Shown: positions 37,234-47,431 of the stretch, piece after piece
Layout of the letters: each line of letters opens with the position of its first letter
Numbering within the stretch: the stretch's first letter is position 1
Source of the DNA: an uncultured Lachnospiraceae bacterium
Lineage (GTDB): Bacteria > Bacillota > Clostridia > Lachnospirales > Lachnospiraceae
Reading direction: 5' to 3'
NCBI GenBank assembly: GCA_902763335.1
Contig: CACWRR010000002.1
Coordinates: 62,001 to 126,000 of the forward strand
DNA length: 64,000 bases
The notes under the pieces: generated by a model
The model's database searches: none
What the model was told of the DNA's origin: nothing
Seen by the model: the letters and a program-made list of their open reading frames with translations, nothing else
Made by a program: the position numbers and the translations under genes

Positions 37234-38352
37234 ATGAGTTCAAAAAAATCGAAAAAGAGAAATAATTCCAGATCACAGAATTTAAAAAACAACAGATTGA
37301 AATATATGGAAGATGAAGATAAGGAGCTTGATGAATTGGAAGAGATAATTTCTAAATCAGAAGCTGAAAGCAAAGAAAATGAAAACAGTGATGATAATGA
37401 AGAAAATTATATAACAGATGGTTATCTTAACGACGAATCATATGAAGATATAGAGGAGAGCGTTGAGGAGACATCTGATGAAAATTCTTTGGAGGATGAG
37501 GAAGAGGAGAATGAAGATTTTTTTGCTTCACTTGACGCAAAGGATGAAGAAGTAAAGACGTTTAAAGAGAGAAAATCAAAAAATACAAAGAAAATTTTAC
37601 CGGATAATTTAAATGAATTTATAAAGGATAATCTTAAATGTGTAATATGTGGTTCTATAATAGGTGTTCTGACTATTGCATTAATTATCGCACTTGCATT
37701 TGACAGATCCGGCAAAGATTCATCAGGAGATGCAAAAGTTCATACCAGCGGAAACATTACAAAAGATATGCTGCAGGAGACAGGTGACAAGGCAATAGTG
37801 GAACTGGTAAATAATTATTTTACTGCCCTTACAGAGGGAAACCTTAATAAACTCTCAGAAATTATGGATTCAGTTGACGGCATATCGGCTGATACATTAA
37901 AGGCAGAGGGTGAATATATAGAAGAATATAAAAATGTGAAATGTTATGTTAAGGACGGCTTAAATAAAAATGAGTATGTTGTTTATGTTTATTATGAAAA
38001 TAAAATATTAAACATTGATACATTAGCACCGGGAGCTATAATTTTATATGTCAAAAAAGATGCGGCATCAAATGAATATAAAATTCAGAGCAACATAAAT
38101 GATGATAAAATTTCAAAATATATAAAGAAACTTTCAAAGGAAAAGGATATTATTAATTTCAATAAAGAAGTTGATGATAAACTTGATAAGGCGTGCATTG
38201 AAGATCCGGATTTAAAAGCATTGCGAGATGCGCTTATTTCGTCAGGAAATGAAGAGGCTTCATCAGAGAGCGGTTCTGATTCACAGGAGACACAGCCACA
38301 GAATGAGACAACCGTACCGGAGCAGACAACATCTGTAGCCGCAGGTGAGTAA
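37234..38352 (+). CDS. Acidic single-pass membrane protein, unknown function
   Basis: 372 residues. A basic N-terminal 25 residues, then a very acidic disordered stretch (about 30-110, rich in D/E/S), one membrane helix (about 138-157), and an extracytoplasmic domain of about 160 residues with repeated LSEIMDSVDG and YKNVKCYVKDGLNKNEYVVYVYY, resembling NTF2-like folds. It ends in a Ser/Gln/Glu/Thr-rich tail. I do not recognise a family. Start at 37234 with GGAG upstream. The large acidic cytoplasmic segment is the notable feature; it could bind a basic partner or be a cell-envelope scaffold. Confidence 0.7.
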   Translation: MSSKKSKKRNNSRSQNLKNNRLKYMEDEDKELDELEEIISKSEAESKENENSDDNEENYITDGYLNDESYEDIEESVEETSDENSLEDEEEENEDFFASLDAKDEEVKTFKERKSKNTKKILPDNLNEFIKDNLKCVICGSIIGVLTIALIIALAFDRSGKDSSGDAKVHTSGNITKDMLQETGDKAIVELVNNYFTALTEGNLNKLSEIMDSVDGISADTLKAEGEYIEEYKNVKCYVKDGLNKNEYVVYVYYENKILNIDTLAPGAIILYVKKDAASNEYKIQSNINDDKISKYIKKLSKEKDIINFNKEVDDKLDKACIEDPDLKALRDALISSGNEEASSESGSDSQETQPQNETTVPEQTTSVAAGE

Positions 38353-38380
38353 ATTTACCAATTGATGTATTAAGAGTTTC

Positions 38381-38409
38381 TTGACATTATTATGCATAAA
38401 ACTTATAAT
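38381..38409 (+). promoter_or_regulatory. Sigma-A promoter of gdhA
   Basis: TTGACA (38381-38386), 17-base spacer, TATAAT (38404-38409), consensus; it leaves a leader of about 145 bases (38416-38559) with possible stem-loops (AACATT...AATGTGTT near 38468-38495) but no recognised riboswitch. Confidence 0.8.
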
Positions 38410-38547
38410 ATATTCATGGAATTTACAGATAAAATTTCATAAGCTAAATACACTGCTTTCCCTGCAAAACATTCGATAAAGATAATAATGTGTTTGATGT
38501 TAGGTCAGAAGAGTGGTGCATAAATATGTAAAATTTATAAAAATTAA

Positions 38548-39894
<1,347 letters not shown>

Positions 39895-39950
39895 TATCTG
39901 ATAAACTATGAGAAATGCGGACTTTGGTCCGTTGCTCGCATAAATTTAAG

Positions 39951-39984
39951 ATGCCCCGTAGTTGTAATACTCACGGGGCATTTT
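39951..39984 (+). terminator. Intrinsic terminator of gdhA
   Basis: ATGCCCCGT/ACGGGGCAT perfect stem, 13-base loop, then TTTTG. A smaller hairpin (TGCGGACTTTGGTCCG) precedes it at 39916-39931. Confidence 0.88.
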
Positions 39985-40028
39985 GAGTTTATATAAACCG
40001 GTGAAAAAAGGAATTTGTGAGGTGCATT

Positions 40029-41312
40029 ATGAATAAAGAGAAAGGGTTGTTTACCGAATTATTAGTAATAACTGTAATACCTCTCATGATATTGGCAATT
40101 ACAGTTACTGTCTTATGCAATGAAAGATTCACAAAAACTATATATGGACAGGTTGAAAAGGAATTAAAAGATATAGCAGTTTCGGTACTGGATACATATG
40201 ATATGGCATATCCGGGAAATTATACAATGGTGGAAGATGAGAAAACTATCCGGGTGTATAAAGGTAAAAATGAAATAACAGGGGACAATACATTTATTGA
40301 TTCGTTAAAAGAAGATACGGGAATAGACATTACTATATATTATTATAATACGAGAATACTTACGACACTGTATAATGATGGCAAACGGCTTGTTGGAACT
40401 TATTGCAGTTCAGTTGTCGAAAATGATGTACTTGAAAAGAAAAAATCAAATTTTTATAAAAGTGTTTATTTAGGTGAAGAAGAATATTTTGCGTATTATC
40501 AGCCTGTTTTTAATGCTGATAATGAGTGCGTCGGAATTGTTTTTACAGGGAAACCTGTAGCTAAAATAAAAAAAGAAATAAATATGAATTTGATTCCGCT
40601 TGTTACGGTTATCATCATATTTATATTAATAATCGTGATATTGTGTTTGAGATATACAAACAGAATTTTAAAATACATTAAAAGTTTAAAAAATTTTATG
40701 GGACAGATTGCAAATGGAAATCTGTCTACGGAACTTAACGCTGAAATTTTGAAAAGAAATGATGAAATCGGAACTATGGGACGTTCTGCCGTGGAAATGC
40801 AAAATTCTCTCAGAGTTTATGTAGAACAGGATGTTCTTACAAAAATTAATAACAGGCGTTATGGTGAGAAGATGTTGTCTAAGATATTGCGTGAATCACA
40901 AAAAAATGGTGTAAAATTTACAGTTGCAATAGGAGACATAGATTATTTTAAGAAAGTTAATGATACATATGGACATGAATGTGGAGACATGGTGTTAAAA
41001 AAGGTGGCTTTTGTTTTAAGAAAAAATATGCAGTCAAACGGATTTGTCGCACGTTGGGGCGGGGAAGAATTTTTGCTGGTGTTTTATGATTGCGATTTGG
41101 AAAAGTCAGTTGAAATATTGAAAAATATTTCAGAAGAGATAAATAATATGAATATGTTTTATGACGGAAAGGAAGTCAGCATAACCATGACATTCGGGGT
41201 GACTCAGGGTGACAGTTCAAAGAAGGAACATATCATAATAAAAGAGGCTGATGACAGGCTGTATGTCGGAAAGAAAACAGGAAGAAACAGGATAATTGAT
41301 AGAAATGTATAA
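40029..41312 (+). CDS. Membrane diguanylate cyclase with extracytoplasmic sensor
   Basis: 427 residues. Helix 1 (residues 9-30), an extracytoplasmic Cache-like sensor (about 32-185), helix 2 (about 187-208), a HAMP-like linker (about 210-265) and a GGDEF domain (about 280-427). The catalytic motif is intact (RWGGEEF at about 341-347) and IGDIDYFKKVNDTYGH carries the metal site, so it should make c-di-GMP. The inhibitory I-site RxxD is not visible upstream of the GGEEF motif (residues read QSNG), so product inhibition may be absent. The start ATG follows GTGAGGTGC. Its end overlaps the next gene by 8 bases, so it leads that operon. Confidence 0.92.
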   Translation: MNKEKGLFTELLVITVIPLMILAITVTVLCNERFTKTIYGQVEKELKDIAVSVLDTYDMAYPGNYTMVEDEKTIRVYKGKNEITGDNTFIDSLKEDTGIDITIYYYNTRILTTLYNDGKRLVGTYCSSVVENDVLEKKKSNFYKSVYLGEEEYFAYYQPVFNADNECVGIVFTGKPVAKIKKEINMNLIPLVTVIIIFILIIVILCLRYTNRILKYIKSLKNFMGQIANGNLSTELNAEILKRNDEIGTMGRSAVEMQNSLRVYVEQDVLTKINNRRYGEKMLSKILRESQKNGVKFTVAIGDIDYFKKVNDTYGHECGDMVLKKVAFVLRKNMQSNGFVARWGGEEFLLVFYDCDLEKSVEILKNISEEINNMNMFYDGKEVSITMTFGVTQGDSSKKEHIIIKEADDRLYVGKKTGRNRIIDRNV

Positions 41313-42303
41313 TAAATTTTTTTCACATATTTATGTTGAGAGACAGGCTTTAGAATACGAAACAACAGGACTTATACTTAAAAAATTTAAAAATTCGGAA
41401 ATAATATATATAGACCACTATAAGGATGTGTTTTCAAGAAAGCATCAGGATTTCATGCACCAGAAAAACTGTCAGTCAATTATACTGGCGGTTAATAATG
41501 AGAAAAGCGTATATAAGGGTGCGCCTGTATGCCAGAGCTTTGGAAATGAACATTTTTACTATTGCTCCAATATAAAAAATTGTATATTTGATTGTGAGTA
41601 CTGTTATCTTCAGGGCATGTATACTTCGGCAAATATTGTTATATATGTAAATATTGAAGACATATTTAAAGAAGTTGACAGTATTGCAGAAAAACATCCG
41701 GTGTATCTGTGTATATCATATGATACGGATCTGATTGCGCTTGATGGAATAACCGGATTTCTGGCAAAATGGAACGATTATGTGTGTAAGCGTAAAAATA
41801 TTACCATTGAACTCAGGACGAAATGCGGATACAGCAGTTTTATAGAAAATTTCAGTAATTACATAAATGATAATATGATTTTTGCATGGACATTATCACC
41901 AGATTTTGTTATTAACAGGTACGAACATAAAACAGCGCAATTAAAACAAAGATTAAAAGCCGTAAATTATGTGATAAATAACGGAGGCAGGATTCATTTG
42001 TGCTTTGACCCTTTAATTTATTGCGAAGACTTTGAACAGGTTTATGGGGAAATGTTTAAAGAGGTATTTTCAGCCATTGACAGTACGAAGGTTGAGGGTG
42101 TGAGTATAGGTACATTCAGAATATCAAAGGCCTACCTCAAAAATATGCGAAAAAACAGGGTCAGTGCGGTTACATACTATCCCTATGAATGTCATAACGG
42201 TGTATATGAATATGGTGATGAAATAAACAGTAAAATGCTGGGATTTGCGAGAGAAAAAATAGAGGAATATATTTCAGCAGATATAATATTTGAAGGAAAT
42301 TAA
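41305..42303 (+). CDS. splB: Spore photoproduct lyase-like radical SAM protein
   Basis: 332 residues. Radical SAM cluster motif CIFDCEYCYLQ (cysteines 93, 97 and 100; CX3CX2C). A later cysteine at about residue 136 (YLCISYD) sits where SPL has its hydrogen-donor cysteine. This pattern is that of spore photoproduct lyase, which repairs UV thymine dimers in germinating spores. Known members are around 340 residues. It overlaps the preceding GGDEF gene, and a short-chain dehydrogenase gene follows 27 bases downstream. Repair function is a strong family inference; the operon context is unusual. Confidence 0.85.
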   Translation: MYNKFFSHIYVERQALEYETTGLILKKFKNSEIIYIDHYKDVFSRKHQDFMHQKNCQSIILAVNNEKSVYKGAPVCQSFGNEHFYYCSNIKNCIFDCEYCYLQGMYTSANIVIYVNIEDIFKEVDSIAEKHPVYLCISYDTDLIALDGITGFLAKWNDYVCKRKNITIELRTKCGYSSFIENFSNYINDNMIFAWTLSPDFVINRYEHKTAQLKQRLKAVNYVINNGGRIHLCFDPLIYCEDFEQVYGEMFKEVFSAIDSTKVEGVSIGTFRISKAYLKNMRKNRVSAVTYYPYECHNGVYEYGDEINSKMLGFAREKIEEYISADIIFEGN

Positions 42304-42330
42304 AAAAGAGAAATTTGTGTGGAGGCAAAT

Positions 42331-43041
42331 ATGAAGGCAGCGATTGTTACGGGTGTCACATCCGGTATAGGAAAGGCAATTTCAGGGATGCTTATAAAAC
42401 AGGGCTATGATGTGTATGGATTTGGACGTGATTTCAGTAAAATCGAACATGATAAAGAGCTGAATCAGATGAAGAAGTTTCAAATCGATTTGACAGATAT
42501 AGGTTTGCTGACAGAAACCTTAAAGAAAATAAAAAAAGAAGCTGACATATTTCTGGTTGTAAATAATGCCGGAGTAGCATATTTTTCATTGCATGAGGAA
42601 ATGAATCCTCAAAAAATACATGAAATGGTATGTGTGAATCTGGAAGTGCCTATGGTAATCAGCCAGCTTTTAATGCGTGATTTAAAGAAAAATAAGGGAA
42701 CGATAATAAATATTTCTTCAGTCACGGCAAAGAAAACTAATACCTATGGCTGCTGCTATGGAGCTACTAAGGCGGGAATCACAAGCTTTTCAAACAGTTT
42801 ATTTGAGGAGAACAGAAAATATGGTGTCAGGGTGATTACAATACATCCTGATATGACCATGTCTGAATTGTACAGAAACGCAGATTTTGATGTGGGAGAA
42901 TCAGCGGATTCATATATTTTACCGGAGGAAGTTGCTTCTACGGTGAAATGGGTATTAGAACAGAGAGACGGACTGGTAGTCACGGATATTACCGTGCGTC
43001 CGCAGAAGCATTTATTATCCAAAGGGAAAAGACGAAAATGA
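42331..43041 (+). CDS. Short-chain dehydrogenase/reductase
   Basis: 236 residues, classical SDR. Cofactor loop TGVTSGIGKAIS (about 7-18), NNAGVAY (about 83-89), catalytic S in ISSVTAKK, YxxxK as YGATK (about 148-152). Substrate unknown. Start at 42331 has TGGAGG about 9 bases upstream. The stop overlaps the ATG of the next gene (ATGA, 4 bases), so the two are translationally coupled. Confidence 0.9.
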   Translation: MKAAIVTGVTSGIGKAISGMLIKQGYDVYGFGRDFSKIEHDKELNQMKKFQIDLTDIGLLTETLKKIKKEADIFLVVNNAGVAYFSLHEEMNPQKIHEMVCVNLEVPMVISQLLMRDLKKNKGTIINISSVTAKKTNTYGCCYGATKAGITSFSNSLFEENRKYGVRVITIHPDMTMSELYRNADFDVGESADSYILPEEVASTVKWVLEQRDGLVVTDITVRPQKHLLSKGKRRK

Positions 43042-43847
43042 ATATATATGACAGAATAATTGAATTGAAACAAATGAGAAACTGTTATGAAATGTGGGAG
43101 GAATACAGGGGAAATCTTACTTCATATATTATAAAACATGTGTCGGCAGGAGATGAGATAGCAGTATTTGGAGCAGGAAGGTGCGGAGACATAGATTTAA
43201 AATTACTTTCGGATGCCGGAGCGCGTATCAGTCTTTTTGATAATGATTATGATGCCATGTCAGAGGCGGTAGAGTATTATGGTATTGATGCGGAATGTAT
43301 CCTATGTGATTTTGTCGGTATATTTCCGGATGAATACAGAGAGATTCAGGATATAGTCGTTCACGAATTGAGAAGACATAACTCTATAGAAAAGGCTGCG
43401 TGCGAAGTGTATAAATATCTTCAGGGAGTGTATGCAGCACTTTCTGATAAAACACCTGCATTTGGTGAACAGTGCTTTGATATGGGCATATGTGCCGGAG
43501 TATGCAGCCAGATAAATAATACGGCAGCGTGGATATGGGAGGCAGTGTGTAACACATTTCAATATACAGATGATGAAATATTTAATCTGATTAAAGAAAA
43601 TAATTCTAAATGTGTGGAAAAATTTCACGGTGCAATAATTAATTCTGTAAAAGGAAAATTTATAGCGGTAAATGAGATTGAAAGATATGGAGTACAGGGC
43701 AGCGTTGAGGGAGCGTGGCAGGCTATAAATGATATAAAAAAATCAGATAAAATTAAAGTAATAGATGAAAAAATGTGTGACTGGATTTATAATAATAATA
43801 TAAAATATAGGATGCTTATACAGTATGCAGAAAAATGCATTAGATAA
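43038..43847 (+). CDS. Methyltransferase-fold protein of unknown function
   Basis: 269 residues. A class I SAM-binding fold is suggested by EIAVFGAGRCGDIDLKLL (about 33-50, glycine-rich motif I), ISLFDNDYDAM (acidic motif II, about 56-66) and ECILCDFVG (about 78). The C-terminal half is helical and cysteine-containing (CFDMGICAGVCSQ). I do not recognise a named family; it could be a methyltransferase, or another nucleotide-binding Rossmann-like enzyme. It overlaps the SDR gene by 4 bases and precedes a PfkB-like gene by 26 bases. Confidence 0.65.
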   Translation: MNIYDRIIELKQMRNCYEMWEEYRGNLTSYIIKHVSAGDEIAVFGAGRCGDIDLKLLSDAGARISLFDNDYDAMSEAVEYYGIDAECILCDFVGIFPDEYREIQDIVVHELRRHNSIEKAACEVYKYLQGVYAALSDKTPAFGEQCFDMGICAGVCSQINNTAAWIWEAVCNTFQYTDDEIFNLIKENNSKCVEKFHGAIINSVKGKFIAVNEIERYGVQGSVEGAWQAINDIKKSDKIKVIDEKMCDWIYNNNIKYRMLIQYAEKCIR

Positions 43848-43873
43848 TTGTGAAATTAGAAATGAGGGTTAAT

Positions 43874-44794
43874 ATGAAAAATACAAATAATTTTTTGGTT
43901 GCAGGAATTTTGCAAATGGAAACAATTGTAAGAGTGCAGAATGTACCTGTTGAGTACAGGTCTCTTACAAGCAGGGCAAATACAATATTTACGGATGTCG
44001 GTGGAGATGCCTACAATACGGCAAAGGCACTTAAATGGCTTGGAAATGATGTGGACCTTCTGTCGATGATAGAGAAAAACACTTCGCCGGATATTATAAA
44101 CAATCAGAACGATTCCATAGAACTGTCTACAGACTACATATTAAACCGGTTAGATGCCATGCCGTCTGCGGTGACATTTTATGCGGATAATAAAAAACAG
44201 CAGGTATTTGAGGATACAAAAGATCTTATTAATAATGAATATGATATGGACGTGTACAAAAAGAGACTTGAAACGGCAGATATGGTTGTGCTGTCTAATG
44301 TACATTTTTGTAAACCGATGATAGATGAGGCACTTGAAAGACAGATACCGGTTGCAGTCAATATCAGAGACTTCGGTAAAGAGGATTTGAAATTTAATGA
44401 TGCATTTTTAAGTGTTGCAGATATTATTTACATAAGTGATGATGATCTGACTAAAAATCATTATGAGTTTGTTAAGGAGATAGCAGATATTTATTCACCA
44501 AAAATCATTATTTTAGGAAGAGGTGCAAATGGTGTACTTTTATATTCGGCTGAAGATAATATATTTGCAGAGTATAAGAGTGTGAGAACGCTTGAAGTGG
44601 TAAATACTGTCGGAGCCGGAAATGCGCTTTTTTCCTGCTTTTTGCATTACTATGTAAAAACAGGAGATGCAGTTTTATCAATTAAAAATGCACTCCTGTT
44701 TGCTTCTTATAAAATCGGTTTTGTAGGTACGTCAAATGGATTTATGACGGAAGAGCAGATTGAACATTGGCATAATATTATCTGGAACAGATAG
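43874..44794 (+). CDS. PfkB-family sugar kinase-like protein with altered catalytic motif
   Basis: 306 residues of ribokinase fold. It has the DVGGDAYNTAKALKWLG motif near residues 37-53 (the usual GG sugar/ATP region), an acidic lid segment, and near residue 245 NTVGAGNALF. In active PfkB kinases this anion-hole motif reads GAGD, the Asp being the catalytic base; here that residue is N (codon AAT at 44621-44623). The protein may be catalytically poor or a sugar/nucleoside-binding regulator. It is the last gene of the GGDEF-splB-SDR-MTase series. Start at 43874 follows GAGGG. Confidence 0.82.
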   Translation: MKNTNNFLVAGILQMETIVRVQNVPVEYRSLTSRANTIFTDVGGDAYNTAKALKWLGNDVDLLSMIEKNTSPDIINNQNDSIELSTDYILNRLDAMPSAVTFYADNKKQQVFEDTKDLINNEYDMDVYKKRLETADMVVLSNVHFCKPMIDEALERQIPVAVNIRDFGKEDLKFNDAFLSVADIIYISDDDLTKNHYEFVKEIADIYSPKIIILGRGANGVLLYSAEDNIFAEYKSVRTLEVVNTVGAGNALFSCFLHYYVKTGDAVLSIKNALLFASYKIGFVGTSNGFMTEEQIEHWHNIIWNR

Positions 44795-44801
44795 AATTAC
44801 T

Positions 44802-45314
44802 TTACAATGTCATATTTATCTTTGAAACGGATTTTTTAATCTGTTTCATAAAATCACTGGAATTTGAAAATAAATTCTTCACGTCATCAATTTTGGCATT
44901 TTTGAGTTTATTCTCATCAATTTCAAGAGTTGAATCACTTTTTACGGTAATTCCGATTTTTTCAAGTGCTTTGCTCTGACTCTTTGTAAGTTTGCTTATT
45001 TTGTCAGCTCTGTATGTTACATCATATGATGTAGATTTGGCAGTTGAGGATTTAAAATTGTTATATATTGATACAAAGGCACCGACTTTACCTTTCAGAT
45101 TTGAGTCGGCATTTGACTGCTCGGCATTAAAATTTAAAGTGCGGACATCTTTTATAAATTTGTTCAGTGCCTTTGTATCGTATGATACCAACAGGCTGTC
45201 AGAGATATCGGTTCTTCCTGAAGATTTTTTTGCTTCTCTGTTTGGAGAATAGTATTTTCCAAGGTAAAATGATGATGATAATGAAGAATTACTTGTATCT
45301 ATTGATGAACTCAT
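44802..45314 (-). CDS. Small FliD C-terminal-like protein
   Basis: 170 residues, no signal peptide or membrane helix; Ser/Lys/Asn-rich. The C-terminal half (KALEKIGITVKSDSTLEIDE, then NKLKNAKIDDVKNLFSNSS) strongly resembles the C-terminal region of flagellar cap protein FliD, but the rest of FliD (about 300 residues) is absent. An alternative is an independent secreted or structural protein that shares the motif. Start at 45314 has GGAGGG about 7 bases upstream on its strand. Its promoter looks like a flagellar sigma type (see separate entry). The 3' end lies 7 bases from the convergent PfkB gene. Confidence 0.68.
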   Translation of the reverse strand: MSSSIDTSNSSLSSSFYLGKYYSPNREAKKSSGRTDISDSLLVSYDTKALNKFIKDVRTLNFNAEQSNADSNLKGKVGAFVSIYNNFKSSTAKSTSYDVTYRADKISKLTKSQSKALEKIGITVKSDSTLEIDENKLKNAKIDDVKNLFSNSSDFMKQIKKSVSKINMTL

Positions 45315-45357
45315 AATTTTTCCCTCCATAAAATAAAATTAATTTTATATATTGTAT

Positions 45358-45385
45358 GTATCGGTAAATAAACAGAAAAACATTA
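45358..45385 (-). promoter_or_regulatory. Possible SigD (flagellar) promoter of the FliD-like gene
   Basis: Reverse strand: TAATGTTT (45385-45378; SigD consensus TAAAGTTT) , 12-base gap, ACCGATAC (45365-45358; consensus GCCGATAA/T). It lies about 45 bases before the gene. Confidence 0.5.
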
Positions 45386-45393
45386 GCTGTTTA

Positions 45394-45422
45394 TTGACAA
45401 TATATAGCATTAAGTGTTAAAC
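45394..45422 (+). promoter_or_regulatory. Possible promoter of the HAD-thiC operon
   Basis: TTGACA (45394-45399), 17-base spacer, TTAAAC (45417-45422); -10 is weak. Confidence 0.45.
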
Positions 45423-45450
45423 TGTATGTTCAGACTGGAGGATTAAAGTA

Positions 45451-46089
45451 ATGAATATAAAAGGTGCAATATTTGATCTTGACGGAACACTTATTGACTC
45501 GACGTGGATATGGAACCGGATTGATATGGATTTTCTGGGAAAAAGAGGTTATGATGTTCCTGAAGATTATGTTCATCATATAGCACCTCTCGGGGTTGAT
45601 GAAACGGCCATTTATACAAAGGAAAGATTTCATTTGACGGAGACGACGGATGAAATAAAAAAAGAGTGGTATGATATGGCAATTGATGCATATACAAACG
45701 AGATATTATTAAAACCGGGTGTATATGATTATCTGCATATTTTACATAATAAAGGTATAAGCCTTGCTGTTGCAACGGCATCGGATAAGGAGCTTGTTGT
45801 GCCGGTATTGCGAAGAAATAAAGTACTTGAATTGTTTAATAATATAACTACAATAAAAGAAGTAAGCAGAGGTAAAGGATATCCTGACATATATATTTTG
45901 GCGGCGGAAAAGATGAATTTAGGTCCCGCAGAATGTGTTGTTTATGAGGATATTATACAGGGTGTAACCGGCAGCAAAAAGGGTGGATTTTACACAGTGG
46001 CAGTAAATGATAATCATTCTGCCGAATATAAGGAAAATCTGATTAATATGGCAGATAAATATATAAATAGTTTTGAAGAATTAATATAA
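45451..46089 (+). CDS. HAD-family hydrolase (beta-phosphoglucomutase-like)
   Basis: 212 residues. HAD motif I IFDLDGTLIDST (about 7-18), motif II VATASDKEL (about 109-117), lysine and acidic motif III CVVYEDIIQGVTGSKKGG (about 166-183), with a helical cap between. It belongs to the IA subfamily of phosphatases or phosphomutases acting on small phosphorylated metabolites. It lies 17 bases before thiC, so a role in thiamine precursor dephosphorylation is possible but not shown. Confidence 0.85.
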   Translation: MNIKGAIFDLDGTLIDSTWIWNRIDMDFLGKRGYDVPEDYVHHIAPLGVDETAIYTKERFHLTETTDEIKKEWYDMAIDAYTNEILLKPGVYDYLHILHNKGISLAVATASDKELVVPVLRRNKVLELFNNITTIKEVSRGKGYPDIYILAAEKMNLGPAECVVYEDIIQGVTGSKKGGFYTVAVNDNHSAEYKENLINMADKYINSFEELI

Positions 46090-46106
46090 CATTTTAGGAG
46101 GATAAG

Positions 46107-47420
46107 ATGAGAGAATATTATACACAGATGGAAGCAGCAAAGAAAGGAATTGCTACTCCGGAGATGGAGATAGTTGCTGCCAAAGAAAATATGGATGTAA
46201 ATAAACTTATGGAGTATGTTGCATCAGGTCAGGTTGCAATTCCGGCAAATGTTAAGCATACATCATTATCGGCAGAAGGTATAGGTACAGGATTAAAGAC
46301 TAAAATAAATGTAAATCTCGGTATCTCAGGTGACTGCAAAGATTATGATATGGAAATGGAAAAAGTTAAGATGGCTATAGATTATGGATGTGAAGCCATT
46401 ATGGATCTTAGTAATTATGGTAAGACAAACACGTTCAGAACAAAACTTATTGATATGTCACCTGCAATGATAGGAACCGTTCCAATGTATGATGCCATAG
46501 GATATCTTGAGAAGGATTTGCTTGAAATCACGGCAAAGGATTTTTTAAGAGTAGTTGAGGCACATGCAAAAGAAGGTGTGGATTTTATGACTATTCATGC
46601 AGGAATCAACAGACGTGCAGTAGAAGCATTTAAGAGACAGGGACGAGTTATGAATATCGTTTCAAGAGGAGGTTCTCTTCTTTTTGCATGGATGGAAATG
46701 ACAGGAAATGAAAATCCGTTCTATGAATTTTATGATGATGTATTGGGAATATTACATGAGTATGATGTTACAATAAGTCTCGGAGATGCATTAAGACCGG
46801 GATGTATAGCTGACAGTACTGATGCAGGACAGATTAGCGAGCTTATAGAACTCGGAGCTCTTACAAAACGTGCATGGGATAAAGACGTTCAGGTAATGGT
46901 TGAGGGACCGGGACACATGGCAATGAATGAAATAGAAGCTAACATGAAGCTTCAGAAGAGAATATGTCATAACGCACCATTTTATGTATTAGGACCATTA
47001 GTTACAGATATTGCACCGGGCTATGATCATATTACTTCTGCAATAGGCGGAGCAATAGCTGCTGCAAGCGGAGCTGATTTCTTATGTTATGTTACACCGG
47101 CAGAACATTTAAGACTCCCTGATGTAAATGATGTTAAAGAAGGAATCATTGCATCTAAGATAGCTGCCCATGCTGCTGATATTGCAAAGGGTGTTCCGCA
47201 TGCCCGCGATATTGACAATAAGATGGCTGCTGCAAGACATAAACTTGACTGGGATGAAATGTTTAAATATGCCATAGACCCTGAGAAGGCACAGAGATAT
47301 TTTGAAAGTGTTCCACCGGAAGACAGACATTCATGCTCTATGTGTGGTAAAATGTGTGCGGTAAGAACCACTAATAAAATTCTTGCCGGTGAAAAGGTTG
47401 AATTTTGTTCTGAATTATAG
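46107..47420 (+). CDS. thiC: Phosphomethylpyrimidine synthase ThiC
   Basis: 437 residues, short anaerobe-type ThiC. It converts aminoimidazole ribotide to HMP-P in thiamine synthesis by radical SAM chemistry. Visible: [73 protein letters not shown] and a C-terminal cluster motif [13 protein letters not shown] with cysteines at residues 410, 413 and 417 (CX2CX3C; the textbook motif is CX2CX4C). BzaA/B/F, which make the B12 lower ligand from the same substrate, are relatives and cannot be fully excluded. No TPP riboswitch lies in the 17 bases upstream or in the HAD leader. Confidence 0.9.
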   Translation: MREYYTQMEAAKKGIATPEMEIVAAKENMDVNKLMEYVASGQVAIPANVKHTSLSAEGIGTGLKTKINVNLGISGDCKDYDMEMEKVKMAIDYGCEAIMDLSNYGKTNTFRTKLIDMSPAMIGTVPMYDAIGYLEKDLLEITAKDFLRVVEAHAKEGVDFMTIHAGINRRAVEAFKRQGRVMNIVSRGGSLLFAWMEMTGNENPFYEFYDDVLGILHEYDVTISLGDALRPGCIADSTDAGQISELIELGALTKRAWDKDVQVMVEGPGHMAMNEIEANMKLQKRICHNAPFYVLGPLVTDIAPGYDHITSAIGGAIAAASGADFLCYVTPAEHLRLPDVNDVKEGIIASKIAAHAADIAKGVPHARDIDNKMAAARHKLDWDEMFKYAIDPEKAQRYFESVPPEDRHSCSMCGKMCAVRTTNKILAGEKVEFCSEL

Positions 47421-47431
47421 GAATAATAAAC

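Noticed and set aside
45330-46106. TPP riboswitch for thiC
   Set aside because: No CTGAGA ... ACCTGATCTGG-type core in the leader or the intergenic gap.
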